From the NCBI RefSeq assembly GCF_014655715.1, contig NZ_BNBM01000009.1, positions 248,001 to 312,000 of the forward strand: 64,000 nucleotides of DNA, given 5' to 3'. Position 1 is the first letter of the stretch, and each line of letters starts with the position of its first letter. The notes beneath the pieces were generated by a model. The model was not told the DNA's origin and ran no database searches. It saw only the letters and a program-made list of their open reading frames with translations. Both the position numbers and the translations under genes were made by a program. The DNA comes from Streptomyces lanatus. Its GTDB lineage: Bacteria > Actinomycetota > Actinomycetes > Streptomycetales > Streptomycetaceae. Below are positions 26,862 to 35,224 of the stretch, piece after piece.

Positions 26862-28151
26862 GTGACCGTGACACCCGAAAGCCCGCCCCAGGTTCACGCC
26901 CCCACCACCCGACGCGGACGCCTGACCGTCCTAGGGCCGGGGCTCGTCCTGGCGGCCACCAGTGTGGGCGCCGGAGACATGGTGACCTCGCTGGCGGGCG
27001 CGGCCGGTTACGGCATGGCGCTGCTGTGGGCGATCGCCGTCGGGGTCGTCCTCAAGTACGCGCTCACCGAGGCTGTGGGGCGGCTGTATCTGGCGTCGGG
27101 GCTGACGGTGATCGCGAGCCTGCGCGCGGCGGCCCGCTGGCTGCCGTACGCCTTCCTGGTGTTCGTGCTGGTCATCGGGCTGCTGTACGGGGCGGCGCTG
27201 AGCTCGGTGGCGTCGCTGGCGCTTACGACGCTGTTCCCCGCGCTGCCCCTGCGGCCGCTGGCCGTGGTGATCGCGCTGGCGTCGGCCGGACTCGTGTACG
27301 TGGGCCGGTACGCGCTGTTCGAGCGGGTGATGAGCGGCTTCATGCTGGCCAAGTTCATCGGCATGGTGGTGCTCGCGGTGGTCACGGTCGTCAGGATCGA
27401 CGACCCGGCCACGCTGGTGTCGTCGCTGCGACCGCGGCTGCCGGAGGGGGATCTGATCACCGTGCTGGCGCTGATCGGAGGGGTGGGCGGTACGGCCGGG
27501 GTGGCGTCGTACAGCTACTGGGTGCGGGAGCGGCGCTGGCGGCATCAAAGCTGGCTGCCCGTCATGCGGGCGGACTCGGCCGTGAGTTACGCGGTGACGT
27601 TCCTGTTCGTGGTGTGCACCTCGATCGTGGGCACGGGTCTGCTCTTCGGCACCGGCCGGACGATCACCGGCAACGACGGTCTTGCGGCGCTGGCCGATCC
27701 GCTCGGCGCTGACCTGGGTTCTGTGGCGCGGGTGCTGTTCCTGGGCACCTTCTTCCTCGTGACCCTCAGTGCCCTCGTCGGCGGCTTCAACGCCCTGTGC
27801 TATCTGCTGGCCGACTCCCTGCGCACCCTGCGCGGCGTCCCGGACGCCGAGGCCGAGCGGCACATGGGTCAACGCAGCCGCCCGTACCGCCTGTTCGTGC
27901 TGTACTGCGCGGTCACGTCGGTGGCGGTGATCTTCATGGGCCGGCCGGTCCGCCTCGTCCTCACCTACGCCGCCGTGGGCTCCCTCGTCCTGCCGCTGCT
28001 GTCCGGGGCGCTGTTGGTGCTCCTCAACCGGCGGGGGCTACAGGCGCCGTACCGCAACAAGACCGTCTCGAACGTGCTGCTGTCGAGCTCCTTCGTGCTG
28101 TTCGGAGTGCTCGCCGTCGTCCAGCTCAAGGAAACCCTGGGAGGACTGTGA
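26862..28151 (+). CDS. NRAMP-related transporter lacking the canonical metal motif
   Basis: About 429 residues with eleven membrane helices. The overall layout matches the NRAMP superfamily (LGPGLVLAATSVGAGDM in helix 1, KYALTEAVGRLYLASG in helix 2, GGVGGTAGVASYSYWVRE in helix 6). The metal-ligand motif DPGN of helix 1 is replaced by SVGAGD, and the helix-6 MPH motif is absent, so it is unlikely to be a Mn2+/Fe2+ carrier; such NRAMP-related proteins transport other cations or organic substrates. GTG 26862 has GGAGG eight bases upstream and is preferred to the in-frame GTG 26853. Its stop overlaps the amidase start (GTGA), pointing to a shared substrate pathway. Confidence 0.8.
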   Translation: MTVTPESPPQVHAPTTRRGRLTVLGPGLVLAATSVGAGDMVTSLAGAAGYGMALLWAIAVGVVLKYALTEAVGRLYLASGLTVIASLRAAARWLPYAFLVFVLVIGLLYGAALSSVASLALTTLFPALPLRPLAVVIALASAGLVYVGRYALFERVMSGFMLAKFIGMVVLAVVTVVRIDDPATLVSSLRPRLPEGDLITVLALIGGVGGTAGVASYSYWVRERRWRHQSWLPVMRADSAVSYAVTFLFVVCTSIVGTGLLFGTGRTITGNDGLAALADPLGADLGSVARVLFLGTFFLVTLSALVGGFNALCYLLADSLRTLRGVPDAEAERHMGQRSRPYRLFVLYCAVTSVAVIFMGRPVRLVLTYAAVGSLVLPLLSGALLVLLNRRGLQAPYRNKTVSNVLLSSSFVLFGVLAVVQLKETLGGL

Positions 28152-29581
28152 ACGCCGCAGAGCAGTGCTTCAGCACCGCCACCGACCTCGCCGCCGCGCT
28201 GCGGCGCCGGGAGGTCTCCGCCCGTGAGGTGGTCACCGCCCATCTCGAACAGATCGAGCGGGTCAATCCAGCGGTGAACGCGATCGTGACTTTGGCCGCC
28301 GACCGGGCTCTCGCGGAGGCCGCCGAGGCGGACGAACGGCTCGCCTCGGGGGCCGAGGTGGGGCCGCTGCACGGGCTGCCAGTCGCGCACAAGGATCTGC
28401 ACGACACGGCCGGAATCCGCACGACATACGGCTCACCGCTCTTCGCCGACCTCGTGCCCGTCCGCGACCATCTGGTCGTGGAACGCCTCCGTCAAGCCGG
28501 GGCCATCACCATCGGCAAGACCAACGTGCCCGAACTCGGCATGGGTTCGCACACCGTGAACCCCGTCTTCGGCGCCACCCGCAATCCCTACGACCTCTCC
28601 CGCAGCGCGGGCGGCAGCAGCGGCGGCGCCGGAGCCGCCCTGGCCTGCGGGATGCAGCCGATCGCCGACGGCAGCGACACCGGGGGCTCCCTGCGCAACC
28701 CGGCGTCCTTCAACAACGTGGTCGGGCTGCGTCCCTCCCCCGGCCGGGTGCCGTCCTGGCCCGACAAGGCGCCGTGGGGGCAGCTGTCGGTCAAGGGCCC
28801 CATGGCGCGCACCGTGCGGGACGTCGCCCTGACGCTGTCGGTGCTCGCCGGGCCGGATCCGCGCAGTCCGCTGGCGCTGGAGACGCCGGGTTCGGCCTTC
28901 GCCGGGCCGCTCGACGGCGACATCCGGGGGCTGCGGGTCGCCTATTCACCCGACCTGGGCGGGAGCGTGCCCGTCGACGCCGAGGTGCGGGACGTGGTGC
29001 GAGGCGCGGTGGAGGTGTTCGCCGATCTGGGCTCCGAGGTCGAAGAGGCCTGCCCGGACCTGACGGGCGCCGACGAGGCGTTCCTGGTGCAGCGGGCCTG
29101 GCAGATGGAGCTCGCGTATGGGCAGCTCTTGGCCGAGCACCGGGACCGGATGGCGCCGGACGTGGTGTGGAACATCGAGGAGGGCCGCAAGCTCACCGGC
29201 CCCGACCTCGGCCGCGCCCAGCTCCTCCAGGTCGCGCTCTTCCACCGGGTCCGGGCGTTCTTCCAGACGTACGACATCCTGCTGCTGCCGGTCAGTCAGG
29301 TCGCGCCCTTCGACATCGGACTGGCGCACCCCACCTCCGTGGACGGCACCGCGATGGAGACCTATCTGGACTGGATGCGCTCGGCCTACCTGATCACGAT
29401 GACCGGCTGCCCGGCGCTGTCGGTCCCGGCCGGTTTCACGCCGGGCGGGCTGCCGGTCGGGGTGCAGGTGGTGGGGCCGCACCGGGGGGACGCGGCCGTG
29501 CTGAGCGCGGGGTACGCCTTCGAGCAGGCCACGCGCGTGGCGGAACGGCGGCCGTCGGTCGCGGCAGGGAGCCGGTCATGA
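28148..29581 (+). CDS. Amidase-signature hydrolase
   Basis: A 477-residue enzyme. The Ser-cisSer-Lys triad is complete: K82 in PVAHKDLHDTAG, S157 in SAGGSSGG and S181 in DGSDTGGSLRNPASF, with the 75- and 24-residue spacings of fatty-acid amide hydrolase. It hydrolyses a carboxamide to acid plus ammonia or amine. GTG 28148 overlaps the transporter stop by four bases, and its own TGA overlaps the next ATG, so the three genes are translationally coupled. With an amino-acid dehydrogenase downstream, an amino-acid amide or N-acyl amino acid is a plausible substrate. Confidence 0.93.
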   Translation: MNAAEQCFSTATDLAAALRRREVSAREVVTAHLEQIERVNPAVNAIVTLAADRALAEAAEADERLASGAEVGPLHGLPVAHKDLHDTAGIRTTYGSPLFADLVPVRDHLVVERLRQAGAITIGKTNVPELGMGSHTVNPVFGATRNPYDLSRSAGGSSGGAGAALACGMQPIADGSDTGGSLRNPASFNNVVGLRPSPGRVPSWPDKAPWGQLSVKGPMARTVRDVALTLSVLAGPDPRSPLALETPGSAFAGPLDGDIRGLRVAYSPDLGGSVPVDAEVRDVVRGAVEVFADLGSEVEEACPDLTGADEAFLVQRAWQMELAYGQLLAEHRDRMAPDVVWNIEEGRKLTGPDLGRAQLLQVALFHRVRAFFQTYDILLLPVSQVAPFDIGLAHPTSVDGTAMETYLDWMRSAYLITMTGCPALSVPAGFTPGGLPVGVQVVGPHRGDAAVLSAGYAFEQATRVAERRPSVAAGSRS

Positions 29582-30819
29582 GCCCGCGCAGTGTCGTGAT
29601 CGTGGGTGCGGGCATGGCGGGCTTGGCGACGGCCTGGTTCTTGCAGGAGGCGGGCGTCGAGGTCACCGTCGTCGACCGGCGGGGCGTGGCGGCCGGCGCG
29701 TCCTGGGGCAACGCGGGCTGGCTCACCCCCGCGCTGTCGGTGCCGCTGCCCGAACCGGGCGCGCTGAAGCTGGGGTTGCGGCGACTGCTGTCCTCGTCGT
29801 CCCCGCTCTACATCCCGCCGCGCCCGGACCCACGCCTCGCCCGCTTCCTGCTGGCGTTCACCCGCAACTGCACGCAGCAGCGCTGGCAGGTGGCGATGGC
29901 CACGCTCGCGTCGCTGAACCGCCGTGCGCTGTCGGCGTACGACGAGCTGGCGGCGGGCGGGGTGGCCGAGCCGACGCACACCGGTGACGGATGTCTGATC
30001 GCCTTCACCTCCGAGGGGGCGCGTGCCCCGCTGGTGGCGGAGCTGGAGGCGGTGCGCGCGGCCGGGCAGGAGGTCGGCTACGACCTGCTCACGGGCGCCG
30101 AGGCACGGGAGCTGGAGCCGGCGCTCGCAGTGCGGGTGGCGGCGGCCGTACGGCTGCATGGGCAGCGTCATCTGAACCCCGGGGCGTATGTCGCGGCGCT
30201 GGCGGACGCGGTCCGCGACCGGGGCGGGAAGATCGTCACCGGCGTGGAGGTGAGCCGGGTGCGGGACTTGGGGAGCGGGGTCGCCGCGCTCACGTCGGAC
30301 GGGACGTCGGTGCGGGCCGACGCGGCGGTCCTGGCGTCGGGCGCCTGGCTGGGACGGCTGGCGGCGCCCTTCGGGGTGCGTACGGCGGTGCAGTCGGGCC
30401 GGGGCTACAGCTTCACGGTGGCTGCGGAGGGGCTGCCGACGCGGCCGACGTACTTCGCCGAGCGGCGGGTGGTGTGCACGCCGCTCGGGGAACGGGTGCG
30501 GGTGGCGGGGATGATGGAGTTCACGGCACCCGACCGGCCCGCCGACCCCCGCCGTGTCGACGCGATCGTCGAGGCGGCCCGGGATCTGCTGCCGTCCGCC
30601 GATCTCGCCCACCGGGCCGACGTCTGGGCCGGCCCGCGCCCGTGCACGGCCGACGGGCTGCCCCTGATCGGCCCGACCCGTTCGCCCCGGGTCCATGTCT
30701 GCGGCGGGCACGGCATGTGGGGCATAGCGCTGGGGCCGGTGAGCGGGAAGCTGCTGGCGGAGTCGATCGTCACGGGTCGGCCGGCGGCGGAGTTGGCTGC
30801 GGTGCATCCGTTGCGGTGA
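29578..30819 (+). CDS. DadA-like FAD-dependent amino-acid dehydrogenase/oxidase
   Basis: A 413-residue DAO-family flavoprotein. The FAD motif VIVGAGMAGLATAWFLQEAG is at 7-26, followed by the DadA signature ASWGNAGWLTPALSVPLPEPG near 42-62. The C-terminal FAD contact GPRPCTADGLPLIGP and VHVCGGHGMWGIALGPVSGKLLAE are typical of D-amino-acid dehydrogenases, which make 2-oxo acids and ammonia. The start overlaps the amidase stop by ATGA. Role inferred: oxidation of the amino acid released by the amidase. Substrate stereochemistry is not determined by the sequence. A short in-frame copy of its C-terminal motif lies after the stop (separate entry). Confidence 0.88.
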   Translation: MSPRSVVIVGAGMAGLATAWFLQEAGVEVTVVDRRGVAAGASWGNAGWLTPALSVPLPEPGALKLGLRRLLSSSSPLYIPPRPDPRLARFLLAFTRNCTQQRWQVAMATLASLNRRALSAYDELAAGGVAEPTHTGDGCLIAFTSEGARAPLVAELEAVRAAGQEVGYDLLTGAEARELEPALAVRVAAAVRLHGQRHLNPGAYVAALADAVRDRGGKIVTGVEVSRVRDLGSGVAALTSDGTSVRADAAVLASGAWLGRLAAPFGVRTAVQSGRGYSFTVAAEGLPTRPTYFAERRVVCTPLGERVRVAGMMEFTAPDRPADPRRVDAIVEAARDLLPSADLAHRADVWAGPRPCTADGLPLIGPTRSPRVHVCGGHGMWGIALGPVSGKLLAESIVTGRPAAELAAVHPLR

Positions 30820-30828
30820 GGGGGAAGG

Positions 30829-30888
30829 GGCGCGGGTCGGGTTGTCGGTGGGGGACACGGCATCTGGGGCATCGGCCTGCCGCCACGG
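30829..30888 (+). pseudogene. Possible relic of a second DadA-like C-terminus
   Basis: Downstream of the dehydrogenase stop, in the same reading frame, the bases encode GRVVGGGHGIWGIGLPP. The functional gene has RVHVCGGHGMWGIALGP at the matching place. The core CACGGCAT-TGGGGCAT is nearly identical at DNA level to 30708-30725. Nothing else of a flavoprotein is visible, so this is either a decayed duplication or a chance GC-rich match. Confidence 0.35.
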
Positions 30889-31003
30889 CGGTCGCCCGGC
30901 AGCGGACACTGCACCCGGCACATCGCCCGCGCCCCCGGGGCTCCACCGCCACGCAGCCGCCCGCAACCCGCCGCCCTGACAGCAAGAGGACCGCAGGTAG
31001 GCA

Positions 31004-31021
31004 TGTCACCAACGGGTGACA
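31004..31021. promoter_or_regulatory. Inverted repeat TGTCACC-N4-GGTGACA before the SUKH gene
   Basis: Perfect seven-base arms around AACG, ending 10 bases before ATG 31032. It overlaps the place where a ribosome site should be, so it could be an operator at a leader-short promoter or an RNA hairpin that limits translation. Confidence 0.45.
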
Positions 31022-31031
31022 GGATGGCCGT

Positions 31032-32342
31032 ATGGGTGCAGAGTTTGACGACGTACTGGCCGACCCCGCACGGCTGTTGGCCGCCGATCGTGCCGTGGTG
31101 CGGGAGCTCATCGCCGCCAGGGGCGATGTGGACGGCGTGGGGCGTGAGGTTTTCCTTCAGGCCGAGGCGATTTTCGGGGACGCGGAGGTGACGCCCGCCG
31201 AGTTCGCCTCGTGGCTGCTGTTCGCGGCGAGGGCGACCGGGCACGACGAGTACGCCGAGGGGATCGCGGCGGCGGAGCCGGGGATGCCGTGGCGGACGGT
31301 GTGGGCGTGGTGGCGGCCCGCCAACTGGTTCGTGGCCAACCCGAGCATGAACGGCGATTACTACCAGGTGCGTCATCGGCTTCACGAGGGACGCGAGCTC
31401 ATCGAGGTCGCCGACGAGTGGCGCGGCCCGGTCTGGTTCGACGCGGAGACCGGCGAGCGGGTGCGGGTCCGGGCCGAGGAGTCTTTGCCGGAGGCGCCGT
31501 TGTCGTTGGAGACGCTGGGCGCGCCCGAACTGTACGAGTTCGATCTTATGGCGCCGGAGAGCTGGGAGCAGGCGACGTCGTTCGCCGCCGAGGAAGGCAC
31601 GATCCGGTATCTCATCGCGGGCAACCACGGGCTTGCCGTGCTGGAGGCCGACGAGAAGGTGCTGCTGGACTGGCCTCGCGGTGACGGCATCGACTACTCC
31701 TCGTCCGAGGAGGCCCTGCCCGACCCGGAGCCGGAGGTACGGCGGCCTACCGGTCCGCTCACCGCGGCGAGGGTGGACGACGCCTTCGGGGAGCGGCATG
31801 TGCTGCGCATCCCGGAGAGCGAGCTTCCCGAGGGGCTGGAACACCCGGGCAGCAGGCGGTACTTGCGCGAGGTCGGGCTGCCGACGTTGTGGATGTGCCA
31901 TGGGGCCGTGTTCGAGGCCCGTACGGCCGACGCGATGTGTCCCCCGGCGGGCGGCGACCTGTCGGGGGGCGGGCTGCCCGACGGGGTGACCGCCGCGGAC
32001 CTGATCACCTTCGGGCAGGTCGACTACGGCGAGCTGTTCCTGCACCGGCACAACGGTTCCGTGCACATGTGGAGCCTGCTGGACCGCAGATCGGGCGGAA
32101 AGCTCGTCCAACTGGCCCCGGATCTCGAGGTGTTCACCCGCGTCCTGGAGGCCGTCTACCGCTACAGCAACGCCTGCTGGCACCCCTATCCGGTGGAGGG
32201 CAACCAGGACACGGTGGCGAAGACGTTCCTGGCCGAGATGGACGAGCTGGCCCCGGGGCTGCTCGATCACGCGACGCCCGGTGGCCATGTGTGGAGCTGG
32301 TTCTACGCCGGCATCACCGAGCTCGGCGTCGACGGCTTCTAG
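31032..32342 (+). CDS. SUKH-4-like immunity-family protein (orphan)
   Basis: A 436-residue soluble protein. The C-terminal part (about 245-436) has the SUKH-4 style: short strands with LPTLWMCHGAVFEARTADAM, DLITFGQVDYGELFLHRHNGSVHMWSLLDRRSGGKLVQLAPDLEVFTRVLEAVYRY. In Streptomyces such domains are immunity proteins for nuclease or deaminase toxins, or are house-keeping paralogues. The N-terminal 240 residues are Trp- and acid-rich (WRTVWAWWRPANWFVANPSMNGDYYQV) and contain a second, weaker repeat of the fold. No toxin gene lies on either side; the neighbour is a LysR regulator. The family call is moderate and the role as immunity protein uncertain. Confidence 0.55.
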   Translation: MGAEFDDVLADPARLLAADRAVVRELIAARGDVDGVGREVFLQAEAIFGDAEVTPAEFASWLLFAARATGHDEYAEGIAAAEPGMPWRTVWAWWRPANWFVANPSMNGDYYQVRHRLHEGRELIEVADEWRGPVWFDAETGERVRVRAEESLPEAPLSLETLGAPELYEFDLMAPESWEQATSFAAEEGTIRYLIAGNHGLAVLEADEKVLLDWPRGDGIDYSSSEEALPDPEPEVRRPTGPLTAARVDDAFGERHVLRIPESELPEGLEHPGSRRYLREVGLPTLWMCHGAVFEARTADAMCPPAGGDLSGGGLPDGVTAADLITFGQVDYGELFLHRHNGSVHMWSLLDRRSGGKLVQLAPDLEVFTRVLEAVYRYSNACWHPYPVEGNQDTVAKTFLAEMDELAPGLLDHATPGGHVWSWFYAGITELGVDGF

Positions 32343-32370
32343 GACCTGCGCGCCGCGTACGGTGGCCGCC

Positions 32371-33306
32371 GTGGATCTCAACGCCGTACGCACCTTTGTC
32401 GCCGTCGCCGACGCCGGGCAGTTCCAGAAGGCCGCCGTCGATCTGTCCGTCACCCAGCAGGCGGTCTCCAAGCGGGTCGCCGCGCTGGAGCGGGAGCTCG
32501 GGGTGCGGCTGCTGACGCGTACGCCGCGTGGTGCGGAGCTCACCCTCGACGGGCGGGCGTTCCTGGCCCACGCGCGCTCCCTGCTCCGGGCGGAGGAACG
32601 GGCGTGGGCCGCCGTGCGTCCCGGTGGCCGTGCGCTGCGCGTCGACGTGGTGGGGCGGCGGATGTCACTGGCCGGGGTGGTGCGGGAGTTCCATCGCGTG
32701 AATCCGGGGATCGGCCTGGACATCGTGACGCTTCCGGGCTCGGAGGAGGCCATCGCCGCCGTCCGGGACGGCACGATCGACGCCACGTTCCGGGCGGTCA
32801 TCATGCCCGGGCAGGTGATCCCCGGCGGTGTGGAGTTCACCCCGGTCCATGACGAGCCGCTCCATCTGTTCACCGGCCCCGCGCACCCCTTCGCCGGCGC
32901 CGACGCGGTCACACCGGCCGAGCTGGCCGGTCATCGGATCTGGATGCCGGGCAATGTCCCAGGCGCCGAGTGGACCGCGTACTACGAGGCGCTGGCCGCC
33001 GCATTCGGCCCGATCATCGAGACGGCAGGCCCCAACTTCGGCGTCGAGGCCCTCATCGACACCATCGAGGCCTCTTCGACACTGGCGACCTTCCTCGGCC
33101 CCGAGACGCCCCTGTCGTGGCCGGCCGGCTACGACATGCGCCTCGTCCCGCTGCGCGACCCGACCCCGGTCTACCCGCACTCGCTGCTGTGGCGCGCCGA
33201 CAATCCGCACCCGGCGCTCGCCGCGCTCCGCGAGCACCTCCTGTCCGTGCGGCGGGAGGCACCGGAGGGCGAGGTCTGGAAGCCGGCGTGGGCGGCCAGG
33301 GCCTGA
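32371..33306 (+). CDS. LysR-type transcriptional regulator
   Basis: A 311-residue regulator. The HTH (1-60) reads LNAVRTFVAVADAGQFQKAAVDLSVTQQAVSKRVAALERELGVRLLTRTPRGAELT. The effector domain follows (about 90-300), including the DIVTLPGSEEAIAAVRDGTIDATFRAV region. GTG 32371 begins at the conserved VDLNAVRTF; GTG 32362 in frame would add three residues. It starts 28 bases after the SUKH gene on the same strand. Its target is unknown; no divergent gene, the usual LysR target, is present. Confidence 0.92.
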   Translation: MDLNAVRTFVAVADAGQFQKAAVDLSVTQQAVSKRVAALERELGVRLLTRTPRGAELTLDGRAFLAHARSLLRAEERAWAAVRPGGRALRVDVVGRRMSLAGVVREFHRVNPGIGLDIVTLPGSEEAIAAVRDGTIDATFRAVIMPGQVIPGGVEFTPVHDEPLHLFTGPAHPFAGADAVTPAELAGHRIWMPGNVPGAEWTAYYEALAAAFGPIIETAGPNFGVEALIDTIEASSTLATFLGPETPLSWPAGYDMRLVPLRDPTPVYPHSLLWRADNPHPALAALREHLLSVRREAPEGEVWKPAWAARA

Positions 33307-33317
33307 GACCCACCGGC

Positions 33318-33584
33318 CTACAGGCTCGCCAGGAGTACGACGATGCCCAGCATGCCGGCGGCCCCGAGCGCGGTGCCCAGCACGCTGATCCACATGCGGC
33401 CGACGCCTTGGCGGGCGTAGTGGATGCCTGCCGTTCCGAGGGTCATGGCAAGTCCTCCTGCGATCACCGTGAACGGGAGGAAGAGGTAGATCCCCAGGGT
33501 GGAGAGGGCGCCGAGGACGAGCGCGGTCGGCCCCAGGGCGGTGGCGGGTGTGTCGGTCCGGTCGGTGGCGATCGAGTCACGCAT
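33318..33584 (-). CDS. Small two-to-three-helix membrane protein (DUF4190-like)
   Basis: An 88-residue protein with helices at ATALGPTALVLGALSTLGIYLFLPFTVIAGGLAMTLGTAG and MWISVLGTALGAAGMLGIVVLLASL, separated by GIHYARQGVGR. The pattern resembles DUF4190 proteins. GGGAGCTGGAAC precedes ATG 33584. A 16-base palindrome sits between its -10 box and start codon, so it is likely repressed. Function is unknown. Confidence 0.75.
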   Translation of the reverse strand: MRDSIATDRTDTPATALGPTALVLGALSTLGIYLFLPFTVIAGGLAMTLGTAGIHYARQGVGRMWISVLGTALGAAGMLGIVVLLASL

Positions 33585-33599
33585 GTTCCAGCTCCCCGT

Positions 33600-33615
33600 T
33601 TTGAACGTGTTCAAA
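33600..33615. promoter_or_regulatory. Palindrome TTTGAAC-GT-GTTCAAA, likely TetR operator
   Basis: Perfect seven-base arms. On the minus strand it lies immediately after a -10 CATACT (33615-33620), with a -35-like TGGACC (33638-33643) 17 bases further up. A repressor here would block transcription start of the small membrane protein. This pattern is common for TetR-family sites; no tetR gene is in the window. Confidence 0.6.
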
Positions 33616-33748
33616 GTATGCATGATCGCGGCCGAACGGTCCAGTGGGACAAGGGCTTTGCGGTATTGCCCCTTCGCGTGCTCCGCGCTTGGATTCCCGA
33701 CTGATGTCGTCCCGTGATGTCGTCCCGGACCGAAGAGGGAGCCACCTG

Positions 33749-34966
33749 ATGAGACCTTCCTTACGCCTCGCCGTCACCGCCGCCCTGGCAGCCGCCCTCG
33801 CCTCACTCCCCGGACCCGCGGGGGCGGCAGCGGACACCCCGCGCACCGAACGGATCAGCGTGGCCCCCGACGGCACCGGCGGCAACCGCCACTCGGTGGA
33901 GCCCGTGGTCAGCGCGGACGGACGCGTCGTGGCCTTCGCGTCGGGGGCGACCAATCTGGTGCCCGGCGCGGACGTGTCGTACAGCGTCTTCTATCGGACG
34001 GCTCCCGGCGCCCCGCTCTCGCGGGTGTCGGTGCCCGGGGAGACGACGTCCACGCCTCAGCTGTCCGAGTCGGGGCGCTATCTCACCTTCAACTCGTACT
34101 CGGCGGCGACCGCCACCTCCTCCGTGCAGCTCATGGACCTGCGCACGGGGCGGATCGAGCGTCTGGCTCCCGCGCTGGGCGAGGGCTACCACGTGTCGTA
34201 CGGCATCGCCCCGGTCAGCGCGAACGGACGGTACGTCGCCTTCGTGGCCCGCCCCGACGTCGACGAGCACGGGGCCTTCGCCTGCCGGGTCATGCTTCTG
34301 GACCGGCGGACACAGCAGGTGCGGCGGGTCAGCCGGCCCTCGGACGGCTCGAGGAACTTCCACCAGTGCCAGCAGATCTCGATGAGCGCCGACGGCCGCA
34401 AGGTCGCCTATCTGGAGGGCTACTCGGGACCGGCCGACGACGACCAGGGCGACATCCTGGTGTACGACCGGGTGACCGGACGGACCGTGCAGGCCGACGC
34501 CACCCATGACGGCACGCCGGCCGACACGTCGGCGGTCGCTCCGGTGCTCAGTGCCGACGGCTCCAAGGTCGGCTTCAACTCGATGGCCGGTGATCTGGTG
34601 CCCGGCGCCGATCCGAACGACGGCTGGAACGCCTTCGTCCGTGATCTGCGCGACGGCACGCTCCAGCGCGTCGACGGCCGCTCCCCCACCGATCTCACCC
34701 TGGTCTCGGATCTGTCGGCGGACGGCTCGAAGCTGCTCCTCAACACCGCGGACTCGGACCGCCGGCCGCTGGGCCTGATCCTGCGCGATCCGCGCACCGG
34801 CCGGGAGGAGCTGCTCTCCGCGGGGCAGGACGGCGCACCCGTCACCGTGGGGCAGGCGGCGCTGAGCGCGGACGAGTCGACAGCCGTGTTCGACTCGTAC
34901 CACCCAGGCCTGGTGCCCGACGACACCAACCTGATCGGGGACGTGTTCGTGCGCACCCTGCGCTGA
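33749..34966 (+). CDS. Secreted TolB-like PD40 beta-propeller protein with a TTA codon
   Basis: A 405-residue protein with a Sec signal (MRPSLRLAVTAALAAALASLPGPAGA). Repeats of PVVSADGRVVAFASGATNLVPG, PVSANGRYVAFVA, SMSADGRKVAYLEG, PVLSADGSKVGFNSMAGDLVPGADPN and DLSADGSKLLLNTA are PD40 propeller blades. Such proteins bind ligands or other proteins outside the cell. Codon 5 (33761-33763) is TTA, so translation should need the bldA tRNA and occur late in development. GGGAG precedes ATG 33749. The function of the repeat protein is unknown. Confidence 0.85.
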   Translation: MRPSLRLAVTAALAAALASLPGPAGAAADTPRTERISVAPDGTGGNRHSVEPVVSADGRVVAFASGATNLVPGADVSYSVFYRTAPGAPLSRVSVPGETTSTPQLSESGRYLTFNSYSAATATSSVQLMDLRTGRIERLAPALGEGYHVSYGIAPVSANGRYVAFVARPDVDEHGAFACRVMLLDRRTQQVRRVSRPSDGSRNFHQCQQISMSADGRKVAYLEGYSGPADDDQGDILVYDRVTGRTVQADATHDGTPADTSAVAPVLSADGSKVGFNSMAGDLVPGADPNDGWNAFVRDLRDGTLQRVDGRSPTDLTLVSDLSADGSKLLLNTADSDRRPLGLILRDPRTGREELLSAGQDGAPVTVGQAALSADESTAVFDSYHPGLVPDDTNLIGDVFVRTLR

Positions 34967-34979
34967 CCCGGCGGGTCGC

Positions 34980-35156
34980 TCACCTGGTCCTGGGCTCGTC
35001 CGTGCGCTCGCCCTCGGCCTGGGACGGCTCGGTCCTGGGGACGTCCGGATGCTGCTGCGCGGCCGAACGCTCGGCCGTCTCCTCGCGTTCGCCCTCGGCC
35101 TGGGAGGGGGTGTGAGAGTACAGCCAGCGGTCGTAGTCCGAGTCTCCGGTCTTCAT
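34980..35156 (-). CDS. Small 58-residue acidic protein with a duplicated motif
   Basis: A short gene with a very strong ribosome site, GGGAGGTCAGCG, directly before ATG 35156. The peptide has a conserved-looking start MKTGDSDYDRWLYSHT and two copies of PSQAEGER (about residues 17-24 and 44-51). It is highly charged and probably disordered. It lies alone between the PD40 gene and the sugar-binding lipoprotein. I do not recognise a family. The duplicated motif and ribosome site favour a real gene over chance. Confidence 0.6.
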   Translation of the reverse strand: MKTGDSDYDRWLYSHTPSQAEGEREETAERSAAQQHPDVPRTEPSQAEGERTDEPRTR

Positions 35157-35224
35157 CGCTGACCTCCCTTGTTCGTTCCCCTCCCATGCTGCGCCCCGCC
35201 GGGCGTGCCGACCAGCCCACCGCC

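Noticed and set aside
26862..28151. Calling the transporter a manganese/iron NRAMP
   Set aside because: The DPGN and MPH ligand motifs are not present.
31032..33306. SUKH-4 and LysR genes as a toxin/immunity module
   Set aside because: No toxin-like gene was visible between 30820 and 34966 and the LysR protein is a standard regulator.
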